Assembly: GCA_034687125.1 (NCBI GenBank)
Contig: JAQGBZ010000554.1
Coordinates: 1-33,003, forward strand
Length of the DNA stretch: 33,003 nucleotides
Direction of reading: 5' to 3'
Source: Neelides folsomi
Taxonomy: Eukaryota; Arthropoda; Collembola; Neelipleona; Neelidae
Positions 11,394 to 22,993 of this stretch are shown here, in pieces. The notes beneath the pieces are model-generated. The model saw only the letters and a list, made by a program, of their open reading frames with translations, was not told where the DNA came from and did not search any database. Positions within the stretch are counted from its first letter, which is position 1; every line of letters starts with the position of its first letter. The position numbers and the translations under genes were made by a program.

Positions 11394-12827
11394 CTTGGAG
11401 TCGCTCGGATCCTAAGACCTTATTCCAATGACAATGGTTCCAATGGCCGGCGATGGACGATGCGGTGCAGGGATTCAATCCGTGGCGGTGGAGATGTTGG
11501 CCAGAAGCATGGACCAATATACACCTCAATCCCGCCAGGGGCCGCCCCTGTCTCCACATAGACAGAGGGGGAATGAGGAGGACTAAAAGCTGCGTTGGGG
11601 CTGCGCACTCGCCCCCACCACCGCCGTGTATCAAAGAGATAAATGGGAGATGTTTCTTTATATACAACTCCCCCGTCTCCCCCTTCTTCATTCGACTGAA
11701 CGTAAACGTACTATTATATATTATATTACAGTTAACAAATCTCTCTCCTTCACGCCAATTTGTACTAATAGTAAATTTAAATAATTATAGTAGGAGGATT
11801 ATATCACTAGACGTACGACCCTTCTTTTTATTTAACCCCCGAAGTGGAGGAAGTGCTCAGGGACCTTTGGAATTCTTCCTTGTTCGACTCCCTTAGACTT
11901 TAGCCTTCACCCCGCCGAGTGTGGCAAGAATCAAGGAATTAATTGGAGTTAAATCAATTGTTCACCAAAATTGTTATTTCGACCCTTCCGACCTCACCGT
12001 CATCATCACGTTCAACGGAATCCGTAGGAGTTTGGGCTAATAATTATCCGCAATTCCTCTCTCACTCCGATCGCCCATTTGATATTCAAATCTGCCGAGG
12101 TTTGAACGCCGAATACAATAATTATTACATAACCACTCTTGTTACATTTCCTATTCCTACTTACAAGTTAAAACGTTCGAGTCGGAGGCTGTAATTTATA
12201 TATATAAAGATATATTATAATTATTATTATATCACGCAAAGTCCTCGTCGGTAGAGGAAGAAATTAAGAAAAATAGTGCGATTTAAAAATAAATAAATTA
12301 TATTTAATAATTTTTACAAAAATTAACAAGGCAACATAATCCGGAGTAACAACGAGCGTGTAAAAGGCTCATAGGAAGAAATTAATACTTTCTCCAAAAA
12401 TAAATCTTAATTCTCTTCTCTGTAAATACTTAAAAGTTAAAAGACAAGTAAATACGTGGTCGACCACTTGCGTGACTATTTTTTAACAAGAAGTAGAAGT
12501 AGATTGAGTGAGTTTTGAAGGGCCAAAGGGTCTGTGCGGAGAATCAAAAAAAGAAGAAAAGCTTAAGCAAAGGATTATCAGCTAAATCGGGAAGTGTTGA
12601 AGCCGCGTCGTGGGAAAACCTTGAGAGAAATCTTCATAAAGGGCAGTGGGTAAGTTGATCTGAGCTCAATTAAATAAATATTTTAAATACAAAAAGACGG
12701 CCGTAAAGTTTTTAGTCTTTTTCGTTCCGTCGTCTTGGTCGGTTCTTTGTCTTCTTCTTTGTCTCAACTTTTTATTTCATTAGCTTTGTAAATTTTCCTA
12801 GAACTGTTTTAACTTTTTTCTATCTCT
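11394..12827. other. GC-enriched divergent promoter region (RPL34 / Rasputin)
   Basis: Probably holds both promoters. Bases 11420-11640 are far richer in GC than the surroundings and contain the inverted repeat CAGGGGC-C-GCCCCTG near 11540. A plus-strand TATA-like TTTATATAC lies at about 11658. Bases 11800-12180 are also relatively GC-rich but non-coding. A probable Rasputin 5' UTR intron runs 12650-12801: donor TGG/GTAAGT, acceptor TTTTCCTAG. The ORFs here start at non-ATG codons or read through the GC-rich blocks and look accidental. Confidence 0.45.
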
Positions 12828-15256
12828 ATGGGAAGAATGGTTATGGAGGAAAGCAGCGTCGTTTCGAGCCTTGGAGTGTTGGGAGTTGAAGAAGCTCCGT
12901 TGACCGACGACTCGTCTCCGACTCCGAGCAACGTCTATTTGGTTGGATTGGAGTTTGTTCGTCAATACTACACGGTACTGAACCAAGGGCCGCACTATCT
13001 CCATCGGTTCTACTCCGAAGATTCGACCTTTATCCACGGAGTGTCATCAAGGGACTCGAGGGTTGCTCATGGACAACAGGAAATTCATAAGAGAATTGCA
13101 ACTCTCAATTTCCACAACTGTCATGCAAAGATCCGTCAGGTGAGAAATCAAATCAAATCGATTACATTTGAATATTTAAATTTTTCATTTGAATTTTTCA
13201 TCTTTTACATTTTACAATAATTATTAAATAGTTTTGTAATTAACACAATTGTTTTTTACAATTGAAAGACTTGTTCATATTCACTTAATTATATTTGAAA
13301 TTAAATTCTCAGGTTGATTCTCATGATACGTTGAGCAACGGAGTTGTCATCCAAGTGACTGGAGAGCTGTCGAACAATGGACAGCCAATGCGGCGATTCA
13401 TGCAAACATTCGTCTTAGCTCCTCAGAGCCCGAAGCGATACTACGTCCGAAATGACATCTTCCATTACCAGGACGAAGTTTTCAGCGACGATGAGGCCGA
13501 GGGATCAACCCCTGCTGACTCATCTCTTGAGGACGATGTTGAGGAAGAGAAACAGAGCGAAGTGAACGGCTCGAACTCTTCCTTGCCGATTCCATCATCA
13601 CCGAAGGCTGTTGTTGAGGAACCTTTGGCTCCTTCACCACCACCAACTCAGCCGGTCATGCCGATGCCGATCATCCCGCAGGAAATTTCAACTCCATCTG
13701 GAGGTTCGTTCTTTAGAATTTTATTTCTCATTAGAATTTTAAATAAACAAACAAACATAATTTGATCATTTAATTTAAATATGACTAATTATACGATTTT
13801 TGATTTTAATTGATTTTAATTTGCTTTGCAGAAGAGGCTCCTAAGACGTATGCCAACCTCTTCAAGAACAACACTGCTAAAGATTTGGCTTCTCTTGGAA
13901 ATACGACAGCATTTCCACCTCCATCCTCTGCTGGGTTAACTCACCCAAAAGGTGCTACGAGTCCAGGAAATACCAACATGGTAAGTATTAGAACTGACCT
14001 ATATTGACCCTTATCTATACTTCAGCCATCAATTGAGATTTTATATTTATAAAGATTAGAAAGTCAATTCTTGGAATTACATTTTTATGAACCCCGTGTT
14101 TTTACGGTGTGAGTGGTATGAGATTTGTGGAATTGATTCTTATTTATTTTGTATAGGTTAACGTGATGGACGGAGGTGTTGTGTCTCCACCACAAGTGTC
14201 ACCACAATCGAGTGGCAGCAAGGGCCTTCCACCCAGGAACCCTCGAGGATACAACCGCCCCGAGCGTCAACAAGACCATCAAGGACGAGAGAATGAAGGG
14301 CGTAATGTGGATCGGCGAGAAAACCGTGGGCCGCCACTTGACCAACGTCCTCCTCGTCAACAGAACGACGAGACCGGGAGCATGGATGGGGACAGACGTC
14401 GACCTGTCAATTCCTATCCTGATAGCCATCAGCTCTTTGTTGGGAATTTGCCACACAATGTGGACAACACGATGATCAAGGTACGTTTAAATTATGGTTT
14501 AACATCATCTAAATTTATCAGTTTATTTTTTTATTCATACTTAATTTTTTATTTGTTCTTTAGGAGATCTTTGAACAATTCGGAGAAATTGCGGAAATCA
14601 AGATCCAAAAGCCGCTGCCGAAATCATCCGGCTCCAAGGTCCCGTACTTTGCGTTTGTCGTCTTTGAAGAAGCGGCTTTCGCCCAAGCTGCTCTCAATCG
14701 AAAGGTAATTCACCTATATAAATTTATATAAACCATCTATGACTCACTCAGACTCAACTCACGACATCATTCATTCATTCCCTATTACTCATTCAACATT
14801 TCATGAATTCATAATCACTGCTAATGTTTAACCCAAGATAAAGCTAAACATTTAATCATTTTATTTACATAGCTTATTGCAATGCGAATGCCCGATGGAT
14901 CACAACGACGACTCAACGTGGAGGAAAAACGAGCCCGTGGTGGGGGTCCTGGATCTGGATATTTCTCTCGCGATGGCCTCAACTCTGGTAATACAAACAT
15001 GGTAGGAAACAACGGAAGCGGTGGAGGAGGAAGATTTGATCGTGGAGAACAACGACCTCCACAAACAACCCACACTCGGACTTTCCGATCCAACCGTGGA
15101 GGTAGCAACAATGGGCCCGATGATAGAAATCGTGAAGGACGTGAAGGTGGCGGTCGTGGACGAAATCCACAACAAGCAAATGAAGGACAACAACAACAAC
15201 AGCCGTTCCAAGGAGGACGTTCTTCACCCAATAATAGAAACAACTTCAAGCGTTAA
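12828..15256 (+). CDS. rin: Rasputin / G3BP stress-granule RNA-binding protein
   Basis: Nucleates stress granules and binds RNA; partners of the family include Caprin and USP10. Coding exons 12828-13139, 13313-13703, 13832-13980, 14157-14480, 14564-14704 and 14873-15256 give 566 residues. The N-terminal NTF2-like domain (about 20-155) carries [50 protein letters not shown] and [11 protein letters not shown], nearly as in human G3BP1. Next come an acidic stretch (about 155-185), a Pro-rich linker with [10 protein letters not shown], and a low-complexity Arg/Gln region. One RRM follows (QLFVGNLP at about 376-383; [12 protein letters not shown]), then an RGG/Gln tail to the end. The second ATG (12837) begins MVMEE, like the MVMEK start of human G3BP1, so true translation may start there, three codons in. 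Introns are short and all carry normal splice ends. Confidence 0.95.
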
Positions 15257-18200
15257 AAAATTTTAATCAAGGCGCTTCTTTACTCCCCTTCACTTTAACA
15301 ATTTCTAACTTTATTTTTCAAATGTAAAATTCTTCAAAAAATCCCCATCCTTCACATCAAATCTACTTAATCTTTTAAAAAACAATCTCTCTTCCCCCTT
15401 TCCCCCAATTTAACAAATTCTATCATATTCTTAAGGTTTTTAATTTTTTCTCTCCTTATAATCATTTGTTTTTACGATTTTTTTTTCAAATCAATCCTTT
15501 ATTCTTTGATTTATAAATTATAAATTTATATATTATGTAATATCCCAATATCCTGATCATCCAAGTGGGAATATTTACTAAAACGTTAAAAATAATAGGG
15601 AATTTATGAGTGGTTATTGTGGAAATCTTTAAAATTAACATTAAAGTCACCGAAGGTGTCTTAAACATTTTATTTGTTCGTCGATGTAAAATTCTATATT
15701 AAATGGTTAATATTTAATTACAATCGTAAGAGTAAGAAGTTAAGTTGAACGGAGGAATTTGAATATTTAATTTATCGAGGTATCTTTTTTTCGTATTCTT
15801 TGAGTATTCCTGAGGACCCATTTGTTCACCACACACATACATAAAGATAGTTAAGTAATTATATAAAAGTTTTAGTATTTTGTGTCGTAAAGACTATTTT
15901 TGATTATTGATTTTATTGTTTTTAATTTGTTAGCTAAATGAAGTTAAATATTTATCTAGTTCATATCAACAATATTTGTTAGCGCTTGAAGCATTTTCTC
16001 CACATTGTACAAGTTTCCTAGTATATTTTATACAAAACCTCCACGCTTAATTACAAATTACATAATTGCTATAAATATTATTATTATTAACAACATTTAA
16101 CGTTAGTTTGGCTTGTCACATAATACAAGAAAAAATTATTTAGATGAGCGTAAGAATTATTAATGGGGATTTTCGTAATTTGTTGTTTTTTTATATAAAA
16201 AAATATTGCCCCACATATTTTTAAATGTTGAATCATTCACGATAAATGTTGAATGTTAAAGAAAGAAATGAAGGTGAAGTTTATTAAAATGGGTCAAGAG
16301 AGGAAGAATGTTTGTGTGGGTAGGAATAGGAAATTTAGTACGTTTTACGGTTTATTGAACACTTGGCTGTGATATTGCAAAGTTCAAGAGGAACAATGAA
16401 AAGTTGAATTAAAAATGTTAATGAAAAGGATTCTCCGAGTGTGTCGAAATTTAAGGACGCGTAGTTTAATTTAAATAGGAAACTATATAATTAATCATTA
16501 ATTTTTATTAAATATTTGATCCTGAACGGTCCCATTTGAGTAGTTTGAATATTTTAGAATTTCGGCTGAGATGGAATTTGTAGGAGAGGGATCAATAATA
16601 CATTATGGGGGAAATGAAACAAAATAGGGATTACCCTGATTGGTGTCTCGGGATTATTATAAATAATATGGAGTTTGGGAGTGTATGGGTGTATTATATA
16701 TAATATAATATAATGTAATTCTCTAACTAGTCATTGACCCAAGGATCACCCCAGTTTGTCACAATTATTTTATTAATTAAGAACATAGAGATTTGATTAA
16801 TTAAAGTAGAGATTTAATTGATGAATTAAGGTAGAATTATAAATATTATTAAATTACACGTGTATGAACCTGAAAAGACTAAACAGCTTCTAATCCAACT
16901 AATCTTTTTTTGTCCTACCACCTTCATTTGTTATGTGCATATAAATCTTTTATTACGTACATTTTCAATTGTTTCCCTTTATTCTTCCCTTATTTACCTT
17001 CCTTGTTAACAAGTCTGTGTTTTGTACTCAATTTACATAAAAAAGAGTTAGTGGGGTATTATTAATGTATTCAATTGTTCTTTGTTATATGTCTTCCCCT
17101 TTTATTAACTATTTACTATTATTAATTATTATTATTATGCAATTTATTAAATATTGGAGATCAGAGGGAGAAACATGTTTTTAATAAACATTGTGTATTA
17201 AGCAGATTTTTTATATAATATTATTAGTGATGTTGACAAAATGCGTCCTCAGGAATATTTGAACTTTGCGGTTTTTTAAGTTGTTTCAATAATCGTCAAA
17301 CTCCTTTCAACTTTATTTCTTATTTAAATAACTGATAGGTTTATTAACTAAATTGGATAGTAGATGAAGATTGCCTTTATGCATTCGGTGGAGGAAACGG
17401 AGTTTTAGTGATTTAAGAAAAAAGAGAATTTTGTAAACATATTATACGAAAAAATGGAGTTTATGTGCGCGGAAGGAAGGAGAAATTTATTTAGAAAGAA
17501 AATCCAAAGATAAAAAGGGAAAATCATGGAGAAAATATTTATAAAAAATATATACACAACTTGTATAATCACTGATTTAATAAGATTCATTTGGAGTAAA
17601 GAAAAGTGTTTCAAATGTTTAATAATTAATAATAAATTATGAAAAAAATACCAAGCTCGTGCCTGATTGAACTTTTTAGTTAAAAGAAATTTTGGATTTA
17701 TATTGTTATAAAAACTTTCTAGTAAATATTTGAAATGATAATAATTAGTTAAATGGAGTAATTAATGGAGGTTAGGAGTATTAGGAAGTTGAGTAAGGAG
17801 AGTATTGATTTAAGGAATAAATTAAATGATTTGTAATTTGTGAGGTCTGCCTTATTCGATTTGAGCAAATTGATTGAATTTAAGACGCGAGACTATTTAC
17901 AATTAATTAATTAATTGTAATTTAGGCGAAAATTAGTCAATTTTCAAATTAATGTTATTTTACTAATTAGCTTATGATTAGGCTTATGGCTAGTTAAAAA
18001 AATGATTATTACATACTTTGGATGTAGTAGAGAATCTTCATAAAGAATGACTGATGATGAAATAGATGCATTTAGTGAAATTATAATTAGGCAAATTAGT
18101 TGTCCTTTTAACTAATGAGGATTTTAGTGAGTGAGTGAGGATGAGAAATGAGTGAATGATATAGGGAGAATTATATTAAATACTTGTAGCATTGAATGCT

Positions 18201-20700
18201 TAATTCTCTTGTTAGGTAATATTAAACCTACTGATTAATTAAATGATTAAATAATAATAATAATAATAATAATAATATACAATATATAGGTAGTGAATAT
18301 ATTAAATACAATATTAAAAAATTAGGTTAAATATGATAAAATAAACCTGTTCTGGTAAAAGCATCAATCATGATCTCTTCTGCGGTTCTTATACTCGTCT
18401 TTAAAACTAACTATCAAACAAAAGTAAATAACATCTAATTAAAATCGTCTTTTATTCCTGATTAATCCTCCTTCACACACGGTTGCTAAAAAATGTTATA
18501 TCAGTAGGTTTTACAAAGATAATGATTAAGATTAATAAAAGGCTATAGATATAAAAATACTGATAGTAGGATTTAATTAAGATTTAATTTAAAATTTATC
18601 CTTCCCAATACATTGTGTTTAATAATAAGATTCTTGAAGATCAAATAATTTCAATCCAGCGAATATTCGCCGATTCCCTTCATTTTCTCTTCTTTTCTTG
18701 CAGTATTTGCCTTTTTGCCTTGCCTCAATAAAGTTGACTTAAGAAGTTTCTAACAATTCCCAATTTCAAAAAACCCAGATTTTTTAATAAGTCTAATTAA
18801 TTAGGGCGTAAATATAATTAATTAAATAATTAAATTACCGAAATTTTAATAAATATCAGCGGGAGCTTTTTGATTGTAAAAAAATGTACGTTCGTTCCTT
18901 TTTGCTCACACTTTAGCATTTAAAATGAAGAGAAAATGAGTGGGGGAGTTTGATGATAAAAGTTATATTAAAAGAAAAAACTATTAAATCAATGTGAGTG
19001 TGTTCTCCCCCGTATTTAAATGTGTTTTAAATTCGCCATTTACAACTTTTTGACTGATGAAGGACGAAGGAGAGAAACTTTTTAATGGTTTAAAAATGTG
19101 CTAAGGCTTAGGAAAAAAATTTTTCTTTCGGATAGTTAAATAAAATAAAAGATTTCTTTTTTAGCTTCGCGAGATCAATTACCTTCAATAACGTGTACAT
19201 GCCAAAATTGAATATAAATAAAAAAACAGTTACTGATAAAATAAAAACTGACGACGTCGATTTTACTTACCTAAAAATTAAACAATAATTAAAATAATTT
19301 TACGAATAGGAATTACTAAATAAGTAAAAATGAATGGTCGACTTTTGATGGTAAAAATGAGTTGTAATTGTTGTAAAGTGTCTTTAAATTGGATATTTAT
19401 ATCGAAGGCTAATTAATTATTTAACAAATTATTTCCTAAACTTCTCTAATTGCACTTTTTATTCGCAACAGCTTCAAAAAAATGTATTTTATTCGATCCT
19501 TATTAATTAATTTTTAAATGTTTCTTGTTCATTGGTCGAACCCTCACGTACAATGTATTATTTACGTTAGTACATTTATCCAACATTTATTATTAATAAA
19601 TACATAATATATGTACATTTAAATTAACTTAAATATGCTTAAGTACACCGTAATCGTAGTTAAATGTAACTGAGGTTAACTTTAAGAAAAAAAGAACAAC
19701 GTCAAAAATGTATTTTTCAAAGTTCAAAGGTGTTGTTGTAAATCTACACGAAGAAATAGTTTTAACTCTCTCATCTTAAACATTGTCGAGATCATAAATG
19801 ATCAATTGATTATTGTACTTACTTTAGAAGCTGATTAATTAAATATTTAATTACACGACAATTTGTAATGTAAATTGTTTGATTTGTTTTTTTCCTCTTC
19901 AACTTACGTAGTTAATTAAAATGTATCTTTCTCCGTTTAATAATACTATATTAAAGAATGTAAACTATCACTCGTTATGACCTAATTAGATTTACGAGCC
20001 TCTCTCACAATAAAATTTTTTCGTTCTTGAATTCTTGAAGAATACATGGAGAAAATGAGGAAATCACTTTTGAGTGAATAAAGGATGATGAATTTGAAAT
20101 TTTTACATTTATGTCTTTTTTAATTATCTCATCTCATATTTAAATAAATTCAATTATTTTCTTCATTTTTGCATAACTCATAAAATTGTTAAATTCATAT
20201 ATAATATTTGCAATACCATTTTTAGTATATTCATATTTCTTAAAATATACCTAATATTTCATAACATTTTTCCTCCTGCTTATGTATATTGAATTGTTAA
20301 AAATATTAAAAGCTTTTTTCATCTCGAAAAAGGTTCGAGGGATTCTTCACTCTTGAAAGTAATACATAGTATGGTAGAAAAATGCATTTAAAAGTATGAG
20401 TATATTTATTATATAATATTGTGTTTCTTCATTCTTTGGAGAGCGATGGGTGTTGTAAAAGGAGAATTCCAATGGTCCCTTTTCTCATGTTGAATTACTG
20501 GCGGAAAGTGTGATATATGGAATATAGTCTGTACGGGTCTGTATGTATGAGATTCTGAATGATGGGATTCCGGGTACGGAAAGTTTTGTGTATTATGAAA
20601 AGGGCTCTTCCCTGAGGGACTCGGGAGGATGTTTCTTCAATGTGTGGGGGATCTTTCTTGCTGCTCCTTCAATCCGAAGGAGGAAAATCCTCCACACCAC
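15257..20700. other. 5.4-kb AT-rich stretch with no recognisable gene
   Basis: The start is presumably the 3' UTR of Rasputin; the end approaches the SPARC promoter. I see no conserved protein motif on either strand and no ORF above about 70 codons before 20543. Visible items are an (AAT)n microsatellite at about 18249-18276 and many TTAATTAA-type palindromes. There is a facing pair, GGGGGAG near 18943 and CTCCCCC near 19004, and an isolated strong acceptor-like tract (TTCTTTTCTTGCAG) near 18690-18704. The 93-codon ORF at 20543-20824 lies over the supposed promoter and has no family resemblance. Enhancers or a long non-coding RNA could be here, but nothing in the sequence proves it. Confidence 0.5.
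18249..18276. repeat. (AAT)n microsatellite
   Basis: Nine or so uninterrupted AAT units in the long gene-free stretch. Confidence 0.85.
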
Positions 20701-20764
20701 CAAATATATTTTTAGTCTCCACGAGCTTCATCTCCCACACTCACACCCATTTCCGTCGGAACAA
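20690..20764 (+). promoter_or_regulatory. Candidate SPARC promoter and untranslated first exon
   Basis: A TATA-like AAATATATTTT at about 20701-20711 is followed, about 30 bases on, by a pyrimidine-rich, GC-richer block. That block ends in a good splice donor (GGAACAA/GTAAGA, intron from 20765). The next suitable acceptor on this strand is the one at 22974, just before the SPARC start codon. It would make a 5' UTR exon of a few tens of bases and a 2.2-kb first intron, a layout common in SPARC genes. This is inference from signals only. Confidence 0.35.
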
Positions 20765-22974
20765 GTAAGATCATCCATAGATTTATATTTACATTCAATT
20801 ACTTCAAAGAGATCATTGACTTGAAGAATTCCTTCCATGTTGAAAAGTCAATTAAATTTTTAAGAATTTATTAAATTAAATTCTTTGAAGATTTAATAAG
20901 TAGATTCCGTAATTAGCTTTAAAAAAGTATTTGAACAGTTATTTAGTATTATTTACAGCTTAAACATTGTCCTTGTTAAAGATTAAGTTTAAATTGTTAA
21001 TTAAAAGTTAAAGAATGTTTAGAACTAAATAGAATCAAATCATATATGTATGTACACTTTAGTATTATGTATACATATATAGTTAGCTTATATGAAATCG
21101 CATGATCGTTTCTTCTATCTTATATGGAAGTAAAGGGGAAATACTTGTATGGCATTTACATGCATGATATTTTGATAAACTGGTTAAGTTAGGAGTTAAA
21201 CTTGGAGCTACTTGAGGGAATTGTTGAGTGGGTTTGAATAATTTTCTAATAATCCTCCATTGACTTGTAAAAGAGCCAACTGGGGAAGAATTTTGTGGTT
21301 TTGATCTGAAGAATTTAGAAAATAATTCTTCTTCGTTTACTCCCAGACTTCTCATTTGCTCCTATGTGCTAACTATAAAGATTCATTCTCCATTCCCCAG
21401 CAAACTCCATCGTATCTCTTCATTTCTTCATCATTTTTCAAAGGGGATTTTGAGCCCTTGCATTTTTGAGGATTTTGAGTTCATTTTAACTCCATGTTGT
21501 AACCTCCCCATGTCCGCACCATAAATAAAGGCCTTTATGTTCATTTATAAGAAGTCTTTGGAGGGAGGATTTTGCATAGGAAGAAGGGAAAACCATGCTA
21601 AATAAGAATTTAAGATATATATGAACCCAAAGATGTAAAAAGAGGAGTTAATGGCGGATTGGAGCTGCATGTGTCGAGCATGAGGAATCTCAACATGTAA
21701 AATTCATCATAACTTCCCTCCTTGATTGAACTACATGAATACTTGCGAATAAAAAATGGAACTAGTTGTATATCCAAAAGAAGACCAAGTTATATAAAAT
21801 GAACTTTCAGTATATACCATACATAAATTATATCACATATACAAGTGTCTGAGACTAATACTGAGACATCAATATAAATATTGTTGCTTATTGTATGAGA
21901 TGAATATTAATGTATTCATATGAGTATAGTTTACAAAATAATTTATATGGCATAGTAAGAGTATGTAAAAGTAGAGTATTTGTATACAGTGATATATTAG
22001 GATGTATCTTTATGTAGAGATCATACAAGTTTTATAAGTTTTTTTCATTTATGTATGGTGAAGTGGCCGTGCAGAAAAATCTCCTTTCTCGAACTTCTTT
22101 CGGCACATTTCCTGTTTATCATGAAGAGTGAGAGAGATATTTTTAACATGGTTTATATGGGATGGGGAAGATGTGAAGGAAGAGCTGGAGAAGATTTCCT
22201 TTTCTTCATAAACCTTATCTTAAAACATTAACTCGCACAGATTCACTCACTCGCCCAGTTTGGCCTATAACCAAATATAATATATGGACACTTTTACGAT
22301 TACGCATAACATATATACTAATATTTACAATATCTGGTGTGTTGATGGACTATACTTGCTATTCGTATTAAGCTATATGTAGTTAGAGAATAATCAGAAT
22401 GTATTGGGATTTGACTCTTTCAATTTAATAACGAGACGAAATTAATGAATGATCTTTGAATCTTTTTTTAACGAAGCTCTTTTTGGTACTTGAAAAACAG
22501 ATGAAGACGAAGTTACATAAAAGCTATAAAGCTATAATTGATAATTCGATGTGATAATTTAAATATCATTTATTGATAAATTGTAAGTTCTAAAGAACTA
22601 CTAATAAAGAATTGGTGTATATTAGTTGGTAAATGTACTTACTATATAGTACTATTATACGAGTAGTTATTGGTACTCGAGTAATAATCTGTATTGATTA
22701 TCGTTCATAATTATTTATATAATCTACAAAAAATACTTGTTATTAATTGCTGGTCAAAACAAAGGAATATTTGTATTGTAATTCATTATTTAGCCGAAAA
22801 TATTCTTATATAAAAATATTATTAAATATTAAAAACTAGAATGGATAGATCTAATTAGTCTAATGCGTGTATTACCTTGTTCAATATTAAACTTAAGAAT
22901 ATGGTGAATATATATGAAATATATAATAAAAATATAATATGAAACAAATAAACAAAATGTAATGATTATTTTAG
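20765..22974 (+). other. Probable first intron of SPARC (2.2 kb)
   Basis: AT-rich, with no conserved protein. A minus-strand ORF of 90 codons at 21083-21355 is long for such DNA but resembles nothing I know. GC-richer islands near 21360-21560 and 22060-22260 could be regulatory. The 3' end is ATTATTTTAG. Confidence 0.35.
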
Positions 22975-22993
22975 ATTGAAGACCGCGTTGGGG

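Noticed and set aside
14176..15266. Several overlapping ORFs on both strands in the Rasputin Arg/Gly-rich exons
   Set aside because: They are shadows caused by the GC-richer, stop-poor RGG coding sequence.
18680..18740. Strong acceptor-like tract followed by an AATAAA in the gene-free stretch
   Set aside because: No donor, coding exon or family match could be linked to it, so it stays a chance signal.
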